Shown here in pieces: positions 15,682 through 23,640 of a stretch of 46,755 nucleotides of DNA. The number at the start of each line of letters is the position of its first letter. The first letter of the stretch is position 1. The notes under the pieces are model-generated. The model did not search any database. It worked only from the letters and a program-made list of their open reading frames with translations, and was not told the origin of the DNA. The stretch lies in contig JBCCSZ010000011.1 of assembly GCA_039199225.1 (NCBI GenBank), forward strand, positions 1 to 46,755, given 5' to 3'. Origin of the DNA: JBCCSZ01 sp039199225 (lineage in GTDB: Bacteria; Bacteroidota; Bacteroidia; Chitinophagales; Saprospiraceae). The position numbers were made by a program, and so were the translations under genes.

Positions 15682-17703
15682 ATGATTTGGTTGGCTTCTT
15701 TCCCTAGATCGGGAAACACATTCTTCAGAAATGTCCTACACGAAGTGTATGGCATCGCATCCAGTACCTACCATCGCGATCCGGATCGGAACCTAGATGC
15801 CAACTTCAAGGATTTTCCCGTCGTCAAAACACACCTGCTGCCCAAAGACCTGCCGGCTTCCCTCCGAGACCTGCCTTCGGTCTACATCATCCGGGATGGT
15901 CGGGATTCCCTCGTTTCGATTGCGCACCACCGAAAGGACATCGTCGCGCCCGGAAGCGATTTTTACAACAACCTCCTAGAAGCCATATTGGCACAGGAAG
16001 GCAGCTTTTTTGGAGGTTGGTCCGAAAATGTCCAGCAGTGGACCGACAAGGCGGATGTGGTGATCCGATTCGAGGATTTGATCGCCAATCCCATCGAGGA
16101 GGTGGAAAAGCTACGGTCGATTGTGGACCTACCACCCCCTGCATTGGAGAAGCTACCGAGTTTTAAAGATTTGAAATTCGGAAGACCCGCCTACGGCGGC
16201 GGCAAAGGGCAAAACTTCAAAACCGAACGGGCGCAGCTGCACTTTCGAAAGGGAAAGATCGGGGCTTGGCAAGAGGAATTACCTCCATCGTTGGAAAAGC
16301 TACTCATGGCCCAGCACGGTCCACAGCTCATCGAATGGGGCTATGCGAAGCCTGCATCAGCCGCTCCTCCCAAGCAAAAACGCGTGATGATTGAAGCCAA
16401 CAAATTGTACAGCAGCGACAACGATGGTATCAAGCGCTACCTGGCAGAACTCCTCAATGGCCTCAAAGTCATTCTCCCCCATCTACCCGAATGGCAAATA
16501 GCGCTTTACGACCACAAGAACATCCAACCTTTGATACAGCGCGAAGAGGCGATCGAAGCGCCTGACTCGGAATTCCGAACCTTAGATGAAAAGGAGGCCA
16601 TCCTGAAGGATCGACGGAAAATGGGCTACGAAAAAAAGCTCTTGCTCTTCAAGATATTTGTCAAAAAGAACCTACCGACTGCCCTATACGAACCCATTTC
16701 CAACTATTACCGACAAGGGCCGTTTCGAAGAATGCTGCAGTCCATCCAACAGCGAGCCATGCGGTGGCGCTACCGAAAAAAGAAGGACGACATCAAAGCA
16801 GCTCTACAGTCAGCCGACCTGATCCACGTTCCACTGCCCCAACATATGCCAGAAGTACCAGAAACCTCTGCCAACATCCTGGTGAGTGTACACGATCTGA
16901 CGCATCGACTATTTCCCGAATACCACACCCAACAGAACATCCAATTGGCAGAAAAAGGCATGCAAGACCTGATTCGCCGAAAGGCACATATTCTCAACGT
17001 TTCTCAATCCACTTTGCAGGATGTACAGGCTGCCTACCACTTGCCGACAGAACGACTTCACCTGTGCTATGAAGCAGCCGACAAAAGTCAGTTCAAGCCA
17101 TCGCTCAGGCAGACCAATATCGATCGACTCCGCAAAAAATACGGGCTGCCAGACGGTCCCTACCTGATGTGCCTGTCCACCATCGAGCCGCGCAAAAACC
17201 TGCGCAACACCCTGAAAGCTTTCATCGAGCTGAAAATACAACAGCCCACATTGGACATCTCTTTGGTGGTCTGTGGAAAAAAAGGATGGAAAACAGGAGA
17301 GATATTTTCCGAATTGGATTTGGAGCGGACGGACCTTTGCTTCACCGGCTTTGTGGACGATGCCCACCTCCCACTCCTCTACGCCAATGCCAAGGTTCTG
17401 TGCTATGTGTCTTTCTATGAAGGTTTTGGGCTGCCTTTACTCGAAGCTATGAGCTGTGGAACACCAGTGATATATGGACAAAACAGCTCCATGCCGGAGA
17501 TCGCCGGAGCAGCAGGTCTGCCAGCCGACCCAGAGGATGTTTCCCAAATTTGCCACCAAATGCAGCAATTGTTGACGGACGAGCAGCTCTGGCAGGATAA
17601 ATCAAGGGAAGCCTGGCGGCAGGCCAACCGCTTTTCTTGGTTGAAAGCTGCCTTGGAAACCCTCCAAATCTACGATAAAGTCATCGAATCCAGCCGCCCA
17701 TGA
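15682..17703 (+). CDS. sulfotransferase-glycosyltransferase fusion
   Basis: This is a 673-residue two-domain enzyme. Residues 1 to about 225 are a Sulfotransfer_1 domain: 5'-PSB ASFPRSGNTFFRN, 3'-PB VYIIRDGRDSLVSIAHH and the clamp LHFRKGKIGAWQEELP. They are paralogous to the protein at 6361-7146. A Lys/Pro-rich linker (about 226-235) leads to a GT-B glycosyltransferase (group 1/GT4-like). That domain begins RVMIEANKLYSSDNDGIKRYL, has TIEPRKNLRNTLKAF and ends with the E-x7-E motif EGFGLPLLE (E580, E588). It probably adds a sugar and sulfates it or its acceptor, both from the cytoplasmic side. The gene overlaps the next glycosyltransferase by four bases (ATGA). No fusion breakpoint or frameshift is visible; the reading frame is continuous. 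Confidence 0.9.
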   Translation: MIWLASFPRSGNTFFRNVLHEVYGIASSTYHRDPDRNLDANFKDFPVVKTHLLPKDLPASLRDLPSVYIIRDGRDSLVSIAHHRKDIVAPGSDFYNNLLEAILAQEGSFFGGWSENVQQWTDKADVVIRFEDLIANPIEEVEKLRSIVDLPPPALEKLPSFKDLKFGRPAYGGGKGQNFKTERAQLHFRKGKIGAWQEELPPSLEKLLMAQHGPQLIEWGYAKPASAAPPKQKRVMIEANKLYSSDNDGIKRYLAELLNGLKVILPHLPEWQIALYDHKNIQPLIQREEAIEAPDSEFRTLDEKEAILKDRRKMGYEKKLLLFKIFVKKNLPTALYEPISNYYRQGPFRRMLQSIQQRAMRWRYRKKKDDIKAALQSADLIHVPLPQHMPEVPETSANILVSVHDLTHRLFPEYHTQQNIQLAEKGMQDLIRRKAHILNVSQSTLQDVQAAYHLPTERLHLCYEAADKSQFKPSLRQTNIDRLRKKYGLPDGPYLMCLSTIEPRKNLRNTLKAFIELKIQQPTLDISLVVCGKKGWKTGEIFSELDLERTDLCFTGFVDDAHLPLLYANAKVLCYVSFYEGFGLPLLEAMSCGTPVIYGQNSSMPEIAGAAGLPADPEDVSQICHQMQQLLTDEQLWQDKSREAWRQANRFSWLKAALETLQIYDKVIESSRP

Positions 17704-18800
17704 GAATCGCCATCATAGCCGACCCCTTGGACAACCAACGAGCAGGCGTACATGTGTACACCCGAGAGTTCATCAATGCGCTGTTGGCAAGGGAGTCGAA
17801 ACATGAATACATTCTGCTGCGCGAGAAGGTCGACCCATCCCTGAATGTCCGGCAAATCGCCATTCCCAATATCCACCTGCCCATTGGATTTGCCTCCGTC
17901 CGACTGTTTTTCCTCCTGCCATTGGTCGCCCGCTGGCTCAAGGTCGATGCCGTCTATGAACCAGCCCACTTTGGTCCTTTCAACCTACCAGGACGCATCC
18001 GCCGCATTACAATGATCCACGACTTGACGCCCATTCTATTCTCAGAATACCACCGCTTCCACAGTCAGCTGCTGCAAAAGATATTTCTCAAAAGCATCCT
18101 GCGCCGCGCCGATCTGGTGCTTTCCAACTCTCACAACACCACTGCCGATTTGCATCGTGTTTTTCCCGTCACAAAGGCAAAAACCGAAACCATTCACCTG
18201 GGCCGAGAGGCGTTTTACCAACCAACCGCCCAGAAAACATACCTCTCTTCAAAAGGAGTACATGCACCCTACTTCATCTTTGTAGGCACCATCGAGCCGC
18301 GCAAAAACCTCGAATTGCTACTCGATGCCTATGAAAACTTTAAGCAGTGGGATCAAAAAGGCGTTCAGCTGCTCATCGTCGGGCAGAAGGGCTGGAAGTC
18401 GGAATCTTTTTTTGAAAAGCTGGAACGGCATCCCTTCCGATCGGATATTGTGCTGACGGGCTATGTGGATAAAAAACATCTACCAGAGCTGTACAGTCAC
18501 TCGCTTGCCTTGATCTACCCTTCGATCTATGAGGGGTTTGGGCTACCGGTATTGGAGGCGATGTCTTGCGGTACCAACGTTATCTGCCCGAGGAATTCCA
18601 GCTTGACGGAGGTCGGCGGCGAGTATGCATTCTTCTATCCGACACAAGATAAAATGGCTTTGGTGGAACAAATGAAACGACTGGCAGAAGGCGGAACAGT
18701 AGTTGAACAGCGCCGGGCTGGAGTTCGACATTGGGCAGAGGGATTTTCCTGGGAAACCTACGTCAAACGCTTTGAGGAAGCCTTGGAAAAGCTGCGATAG
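17700..18800 (+). CDS. glycosyltransferase family 4 / group 1
   Basis: The 366-residue GT-B enzyme has an N-terminal acceptor domain (MRIAIIADPLDNQRAGVHVY) with the glycine-rich loop replaced by NQRAGVH, the inter-domain segment GTIEPRKNLELLLDAYE, and the donor motif YEGFGLPVLEAMSCG (E278 and E286). It resembles the glycosyltransferase half of the preceding fusion, sharing IEPRKNL, KGWK, and GFVD/GYVD-HLP-LY, so the two may come from a duplication. It is cytoplasmic and uses a nucleotide sugar of unknown type. The start overlaps the previous stop (ATGA), a sign of coupled translation. It ends 17 bases before a convergent gene. Confidence 0.9.
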   Translation: MRIAIIADPLDNQRAGVHVYTREFINALLARESKHEYILLREKVDPSLNVRQIAIPNIHLPIGFASVRLFFLLPLVARWLKVDAVYEPAHFGPFNLPGRIRRITMIHDLTPILFSEYHRFHSQLLQKIFLKSILRRADLVLSNSHNTTADLHRVFPVTKAKTETIHLGREAFYQPTAQKTYLSSKGVHAPYFIFVGTIEPRKNLELLLDAYENFKQWDQKGVQLLIVGQKGWKSESFFEKLERHPFRSDIVLTGYVDKKHLPELYSHSLALIYPSIYEGFGLPVLEAMSCGTNVICPRNSSLTEVGGEYAFFYPTQDKMALVEQMKRLAEGGTVVEQRRAGVRHWAEGFSWETYVKRFEEALEKLR

Positions 18801-18817
18801 TCCGACCAAGCAGCATA

Positions 18818-19420
18818 TTAGGCAGACAATAACTCCAAATCTTGCTTCTCATACACAACAAAGCCACCAGCAGCAGGCATTTGCTTTTTTAAGTCCCAGC
18901 ATCGGAGGGCATCGCGAAAAGATCGCCCCTTATTATCATCGAGAAAGTCGCGGACATACTGGCTGAGCATGTTGTGCTTGGCAATGTCCCGGCGAAAGGC
19001 TGGATCGTCCTTTCTGCGCTCCAACTCTTCCCATTTCAAGACGGCATCCTGTAAGTGCTTTCCGGGATTGTCTTTGACCCAGTCCATAAAATCGCTGTGG
19101 CAAACGAAGTTTGGCCCGATCTGCTCCTTCATAAATCGCCGAAAATTAGGGCCAAAGGATACATTATCTGTGATGGGTGTGTCCAAGGTCAGCTCCGCTC
19201 TGGCCCAATTGAACCTGGAGCGAGCTTTTGGCGCCTTTTTTTCGCGAAGCAAGGCACCATTGTTGTCCAGCGCATAAATGATGCGATCGCGCAATTCAAA
19301 CTTACTGCCTGAATAGGGCAATTCCAACTGTTTGCAGATGTCTATCATCTCCTCTTTTAGCCAATACCAATTGTTGAATTCTGCACCGGAAGAAAGAAGC
19401 GCAAAGTCAGGTCTAGACAT
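18818..19420 (-). CDS. SAP-domain / DUF6434-like protein
   Basis: This is a 200-residue cytoplasmic protein. Residues 15-55 look like a SAP helix-extension-helix (LKEEMIDICKQLELPYSGSKFELRDRIIYAL), a fold often used to bind DNA. Then follow RFNWARAELTLDTPITDNVSFGPNFRRFM, which I associate with DUF6434, and a C-terminal repeat-like part with two similar segments (DWVKDNPGKHLQDAVLKWEEL and DFLDDNKGRSFRDALRCWDLK). The function of the family is not known to me. It is the second gene of a two-gene unit with the upstream flavin reductase (36-base gap), with no obvious link to the sulfotransferase locus. Confidence 0.75.
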   Translation of the reverse strand: MSRPDFALLSSGAEFNNWYWLKEEMIDICKQLELPYSGSKFELRDRIIYALDNNGALLREKKAPKARSRFNWARAELTLDTPITDNVSFGPNFRRFMKEQIGPNFVCHSDFMDWVKDNPGKHLQDAVLKWEELERRKDDPAFRRDIAKHNMLSQYVRDFLDDNKGRSFRDALRCWDLKKQMPAAGGFVVYEKQDLELLSA

Positions 19421-19456
19421 ATTTTCACTTTTAGAAGAACCACAATCTCTTTTACC

Positions 19457-19999
19457 TCAAAAATCGACCAGCGCCTGTGCCATTTCACGCATAGCCTTTT
19501 CTGCCGATTCACTGTTTATCTGCCCCTTATCGTCCAAGATGGCACTGATGGACGAAATGGGTAGAATCTTGGGCATGACCAGAGTACCGACATGGTGCAA
19601 CACCCCTGTCATATGGTCGATACCGCGAAGATTGCCCGCGCGACCAGAAGCAACACCAACCAATCCAGCTTTTTTGGCCTTGAACGTTGGGGCGTAGGAG
19701 CGAATGGATACCGCGTCTAAAAACAACTTGAGGATACCAGGAAAGCTGCCATTGTATTCTGGAAATACGAAAAGGAATTTTTCAGCAGGAATGAGCAATT
19801 CATCCTGAAGCTGCGTCAGCTGGGGTGCCTGTCCAGCAGGAGCGTACATGCCTTCTCGAAGCACATCGTTTGGCAATGCAGCCAAATCAATCAGGTGGAC
19901 AGGCTCGTCGCTGAGCTCTTTTAACAATTCCCAAAAGTGATTGGCAAATAAAATTGTTTTGCTTGGGGTTCGGTTTGTACCCGAAATTATGGTAATCAT
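19457..19999 (-). CDS. NAD(P)H-dependent FMN reductase-like flavoprotein
   Basis: I chose the ATG at 19999 because the protein then starts MITIISGTNRTPSKT, the flavodoxin-like phosphate loop; the frame extends 11 residues further. The 180-residue protein has the flavin-contacting PEYNGSFPGILKLFLD segment (about 78-93) and GRAGNLRGIDHM typical of NADPH-dependent FMN reductases (PF03358). These enzymes reduce FMN or quinones in the cytosol. It could in principle supply reduced flavin to the halogenase of this window, but it is 17 kb away and in a separate transcription unit, so this is only a possibility. Confidence 0.85.
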   Translation of the reverse strand: MITIISGTNRTPSKTILFANHFWELLKELSDEPVHLIDLAALPNDVLREGMYAPAGQAPQLTQLQDELLIPAEKFLFVFPEYNGSFPGILKLFLDAVSIRSYAPTFKAKKAGLVGVASGRAGNLRGIDHMTGVLHHVGTLVMPKILPISSISAILDDKGQINSESAEKAMREMAQALVDF

Positions 20000-20333
20000 A
20001 GAGTGCAGTTTGTTTCCTTCAGGCAGAATCACGAAGGATTTCGAACTAGTTTAACAAGAGGTTTTGTATATGTTGCGCTGCCCATAAGCTTTAGCCAGCT
20101 TTACACCACTCCCGCAGGCACAGCAGCCGCTAAGATAGTTTTTCCCAGTTGGATTCAAACAAAAGGCATCTGAAGTTCCTGTTAAAGGATAAATGAAGGC
20201 GCAGGAAATGAGTTTCGTATTTCAAAGCACCCTCGGCCAGTTTTGAGCCATCGTTTACTCCTTTCTGAGAATCACTGTCTCAACAAGGCAGAAATACAAT
20301 GGTTCATTTAGGTCATATTTTATTAAAACCTAC
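20000..20333. other. intergenic stretch with an odd Cys-rich frame
   Basis: No standard gene fits this gap between the divergent FMN reductase and UPF0173 genes. On the minus strand an AAGGAG (20263-20258) sits six bases before an ATG at 20251. That reads MAQNWPRVL and then TGA at 20224-20222. The same frame stays open for 56 more codons to a TAA at 20051 and contains six cysteines, including GCCACGSG. A second minus-strand frame reads GSKLAEGALKYETHFLRL and ends in WEKLS and a stop. The region may hold a decayed gene, a short peptide gene or a leader RNA; none is proven. Confidence 0.3.
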
Positions 20334-20341
20334 TATCTTTG
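20334..20341 (+). promoter_or_regulatory. candidate -7 element for the UPF0173 gene
   Basis: TATCTTTG fits TAnnTTTG and lies 27 bases before the ATG at 20369. The best -33-like bases upstream (TTTA at 20307) are 23 bases away, so only the -7 half is convincing. Confidence 0.45.
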
Positions 20342-20368
20342 ACGGCAAATTAAACAATACCTATCTTC

Positions 20369-21049
20369 ATGAAACTGACGTACTATGGACATGCTTGCGT
20401 TTTGGTGGAATTTGGTGGTAAAAAACTCCTGTTTGACCCCTTCATTACACCCAATGAGAAAGCAGCAAGCGTGGATGTGGCCAGCATCAAAGCAGATTAC
20501 ATCCTATTGTCTCATGGCCATCAGGATCATGTTGCAGATGCGGAGCAGATCGCTCGCCAAAGCGGGGCAACCATCATTGCGGCCTATGAAATCGTCAGTT
20601 GGTATGGAGAAAAGGGCATCAATGGTCATCCGATGAACATCGGCGGTAAGTGGCGCTTCGATTTTGGAACGGTCAAAATGGTGAATGCCATCCATTCTAG
20701 TATGTTGCCAGATGGTACCTATGGGGCCAATCCTGCGGGATTTGTCATCTGGAATGAGGAGGCTTGCTTTTACTTTGCCGGAGATACCGCCCTTACAATG
20801 GATATGAAGCTGATTCCGTTGACCTGCCCCGAGCTGGATTTTGCGGTTCTTCCGGTCGGTGATAATTTTACGATGGGCTACGAAGATGCGACCATCGCTG
20901 CCGACTTTATCGAGTGCAACACCATCGTAGGCTGCCATTACGATACTTTTGGCTACATCACCATCGACCATCAAGAGGCACAAGAAACTTTTACAAATAA
21001 GGGGAAAAAGCTTATTTTGCCCGAAATTGGGTCTACCATAAAGCTGTAG
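20369..21049 (+). CDS. UPF0173-family metal-dependent hydrolase
   Basis: The 226-residue protein matches the length of the UPF0173/YtkL group of metallo-beta-lactamase-fold hydrolases. Visible motifs are YYGHACVLVEF near the N-terminus, the metal-binding LSHGHQDHVAD (H49, H51, D53, H54), YFAGDTALTMDM with the bridging aspartate, and a C-terminal GCHYDTFGYITID histidine. It is cytosolic; the substrate of the family is not established. It lies 43 bases upstream of parA, in the same direction, so readthrough into parAB is likely. Confidence 0.9.
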   Translation: MKLTYYGHACVLVEFGGKKLLFDPFITPNEKAASVDVASIKADYILLSHGHQDHVADAEQIARQSGATIIAAYEIVSWYGEKGINGHPMNIGGKWRFDFGTVKMVNAIHSSMLPDGTYGANPAGFVIWNEEACFYFAGDTALTMDMKLIPLTCPELDFAVLPVGDNFTMGYEDATIAADFIECNTIVGCHYDTFGYITIDHQEAQETFTNKGKKLILPEIGSTIKL

Positions 21050-21092
21050 TCACTCATTCAATACTTCGTCAAACGCAATAATTTAAGGATCT

Positions 21093-21914
21093 ATGGGAAA
21101 AGTTGTAGCGATTGCCAATCAGAAAGGGGGCGTAGGAAAAACGACCACAGCCATCAACTTGGCTGCCTGCCTGGCAATCCTGGAAAAGAAGGTGCTGCTG
21201 ATCGATGCCGATCCTCAGGCCAATGCGACCAGTGGCGTCGGAGTAGACTTGGACGAAGTCGAAGTTGATCTCTACGACTGTATGATTAACGATGGGGTCC
21301 CCAAAGATGCCATCGTCAAAACCGGTACACCCAATTTGTTTCTCATTCCCTCCTCCATTGATTTGGTGGGGGCAGAGGTGGAGCTCATCAATCGCTGGCA
21401 ACGCGAATATGTTCTCAAAGAGATCATCGACAAGGTAAAGGATGATTTCGACTACATTTTCATCGATTGCCTGCCGTCTCTAGGATTGGTGACCATCAAT
21501 GCACTGAGCGCAGCCGATTCTGTATTGATTCCCGTACAATGCGAGTTTTTTGCTTTGGAAGGGCTTGGCAAGTTGATGAATACCATCAAGCTGGTCAACA
21601 AACAGCTCAACCCAAGCCTAGAAGTGGAAGGCATTCTGCTTTCTATGTACGACAAACGGCTTCGACTGGCCAATGAGGTGGTTCGACAGGTCCGAGAATA
21701 TTTCAAGAACGTCGTTTTTGAAACCATCATCCACCGGAATTCCAAGGTTGGAGAAGCGCCCAATTTGCACGTCCCAGTCGTGTTGTACGATGCAGCCAGC
21801 AAGGGAACTGTCAATTTTCTCAATCTGGCGCGGGAGTTTTTGCAGAAAAACAAAGACTCACTTCTGAGTAAGAAGGAAGGTAAATCAAAATCCAAGAAGA
21901 AAAAGGCGATCTAA
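21093..21914 (+). CDS. parA: chromosome partitioning ATPase ParA/Soj
   Basis: The 273-residue ParA-type ATPase has the deviant Walker A QKGGVGKTTTAINLA (residues 9-23, with the signature Lys before GGVGKT), Walker A' LLIDADPQANATSG and Walker B YIFIDCLPSLG. The usual DCPPSLG is DCLPSLG here. The C-terminus is Lys-rich (KEGKSKSKKKKAI), which may add to non-specific DNA binding. It binds ATP and nucleoid DNA and moves ParB-parS complexes apart. parB follows after 67 bases. The length and short N-terminus are those of chromosomal Soj, not of plasmid type Ia ParA. Confidence 0.95.
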   Translation: MGKVVAIANQKGGVGKTTTAINLAACLAILEKKVLLIDADPQANATSGVGVDLDEVEVDLYDCMINDGVPKDAIVKTGTPNLFLIPSSIDLVGAEVELINRWQREYVLKEIIDKVKDDFDYIFIDCLPSLGLVTINALSAADSVLIPVQCEFFALEGLGKLMNTIKLVNKQLNPSLEVEGILLSMYDKRLRLANEVVRQVREYFKNVVFETIIHRNSKVGEAPNLHVPVVLYDAASKGTVNFLNLAREFLQKNKDSLLSKKEGKSKSKKKKAI

Positions 21915-21981
21915 GGCAGGCGGAAATTCGCAAGATGGTTCTCGCTCGCTTTAGCTCATTTGTAATGATGTAAGTATAGTT

Positions 21982-22878
21982 ATGGCAAAAAAAGTCAAAC
22001 GCAAGGAAATCGGCAAGGGAATAGGCGCCCTACTCAGTTCAATCAGTAGCGAACCGGAGGCACCTCCCAAAGAAGAAGTGGTTAAGGAATTGAGTCATAC
22101 CGTTGCTGAAATTCCGATTGATGCCATTGAAGTCAATCCCTTTCAACCTAGGAAAGATTTTGATGAAGAGGCCCTGCAGGAATTGGCCACTTCTTTGAAA
22201 GTCCACGGTCTCATCCAGCCGATTACTGTTCGCCGGATGAGTGCCGGTAGTTATCAGCTCATTTCGGGTGAACGCCGCCTGAGAGCCAGCAAATTGGCTG
22301 GCCTGACAGACCTACCTGCCTACATTCGTCTGGCCAACGACCAGGAGATGCTCGAAATGGCGCTTTTGGAAAATATCCAGCGCGAAAACCTCAACGCCAT
22401 CGAGGTGGCCATCACCTACCAACGTCTGATCGATGAGTGTCAACTGACCCACGAAACGCTGGCAGATCGGATGGGCAAGAAACGCAGCTCTGTCACCAAC
22501 TACCTGCGCCTGCTGAAACTACCGCCCACCGTTCAAACGGAGTTGAAGAAAGGCAGCATTTCCATGGGGCATGCCCGCGCCCTGGTGTCCATAGAAGATA
22601 CAGTCCTGCAATTGCGCTTGCTGAATGAAACCATCACCAAGGAGTTGTCCGTTCGAGCGTTGGAAAAACTGGTCAAATCCTACATACAGGGCGTACCGTC
22701 CAGCAGCAAAGCTGCCAAGTCATTATCGACTGAATACGAAAACGTTCGCTCCAACTTGCAGTCTTACCTGGATACGAAGGTCGACCTAAAGATGAAAGGG
22801 CGCAACAAAGGTCAAATACTCATCAATTTTGATTCTGTAAAAACCCTCAATCGCATTCTAGGTCTGATCGAAGATTGA
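21982..22878 (+). CDS. parB: chromosome partitioning protein ParB/Spo0J
   Basis: The 298-residue ParB has a basic N-terminus (KKVKRKEIGKGIGALL) that probably stimulates ParA. Its N-terminal CTP-binding domain holds NPFQPRKDFDEEALQELATS, the GERRLRAS motif and ENIQRENLNAIE. A helix-turn-helix follows (ETLADRMGKKRSSVTNYLRLLKLP), then a C-terminal dimerisation domain. It loads onto parS and spreads as a CTP-gated clamp. No canonical parS palindrome (GTTTCACGTGAAAC type) was seen anywhere in the window. The stop codon TGA at 22876 lies 36 bases before the start chosen for the next gene. Confidence 0.95.
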   Translation: MAKKVKRKEIGKGIGALLSSISSEPEAPPKEEVVKELSHTVAEIPIDAIEVNPFQPRKDFDEEALQELATSLKVHGLIQPITVRRMSAGSYQLISGERRLRASKLAGLTDLPAYIRLANDQEMLEMALLENIQRENLNAIEVAITYQRLIDECQLTHETLADRMGKKRSSVTNYLRLLKLPPTVQTELKKGSISMGHARALVSIEDTVLQLRLLNETITKELSVRALEKLVKSYIQGVPSSSKAAKSLSTEYENVRSNLQSYLDTKVDLKMKGRNKGQILINFDSVKTLNRILGLIED

Positions 22879-22914
22879 ATGCAATACGATTGTGGAATGG
22901 CCGTTTTCTTAAAT

Positions 22915-23637
22915 ATGAAGTACCTCTTTCTAAGCTTAGGACTGTTACTTGCTGGCTCTGTCTTTGCTCAGATTCCCGATTCTGTCAAGCAGGCAGATCA
23001 ACAAGAGGTCGCTCCCCCGCCCGTCTTGAGTACACCACCAGCTCCTTACACGGCCGATTCTCTAAGTGTTGCTCAGGTCGATACGAGCAGTAAGCGAAAG
23101 AAAAAGGGATTTTTCAAAAACCTCTTTGACAAAAGCGACTACCCCAATCCCAAAAAAGCATTCATCCTTTCAGGCATCGTCCCCGGCGCTGGCCAGATTT
23201 ACAACAAAAAGCTCTGGTACATCAAAGTGCCGATCATCTATGGCGGCATGGGTTCTATGATGGCCATCATCATCTTTAATTCCCGCCTGGCCCGCCGTCT
23301 GAAAGTAGCCAACCAGCAACGTTTTGACGGAGACGATGATACGGTCGATGAGTTTGTCGATCGGCTGGACGACCAGTCTCTTCGTCGCAACTGGAATTCG
23401 GTCCGTAAAAACAGGGAACTGAGCTATGTCGGCCTCATCGTCATGCACATTCTACAGTCTGCCGAAGCTTTCGTGCAGGCCCATCTGCTAGAATTCGATG
23501 TCAGCGACGACTTAAGCCTCAATTGGAGCCCACAGATCATCAACGACCCATTTGTAGGCCCCCAAGCAGGCATTGGCATTCAACTCAACCTGAAGCCCCC
23601 CAAGCAAACCTACCTTCGACCACTGATAACTCCCTAA
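22915..23637 (+). CDS. DUF5683 inner/outer membrane protein with signal peptide
   Basis: I placed the start at the ATG at 22915 because it gives a clean signal peptide (MKYLFLSLGLLLAGSVFA); an in-frame ATG at 22879, right behind the parB stop, would add 12 polar residues before it. After a Pro/Ser-rich linker and a basic patch (SKRKKKGFFKNLFDK) comes the DUF5683 core. That core includes YPNPKKAFILSGIVPGAGQIYNKKLWY, a hydrophobic helix, and a C-terminal helix ending in NWSPQ. The family commonly sits next to parAB in Bacteroidota; its function is not known to me. The mature protein is about 222 residues. Confidence 0.85.
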   Translation: MKYLFLSLGLLLAGSVFAQIPDSVKQADQQEVAPPPVLSTPPAPYTADSLSVAQVDTSSKRKKKGFFKNLFDKSDYPNPKKAFILSGIVPGAGQIYNKKLWYIKVPIIYGGMGSMMAIIIFNSRLARRLKVANQQRFDGDDDTVDEFVDRLDDQSLRRNWNSVRKNRELSYVGLIVMHILQSAEAFVQAHLLEFDVSDDLSLNWSPQIINDPFVGPQAGIGIQLNLKPPKQTYLRPLITP

Positions 23638-23640
23638 ACC

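Noticed and set aside
15528..15755. 75-codon minus-strand frame with a CRICG segment, zinc-finger-like
   Set aside because: Only one Cys pair, it overlaps the start of the sulfotransferase-glycosyltransferase gene and faces the promoter region; most likely chance.
20085..20125. Segment similar to the 16S rRNA 530-loop (CAGCAGCCGC)
   Set aside because: Only about ten bases agree and the flanks do not match rRNA; coincidence.
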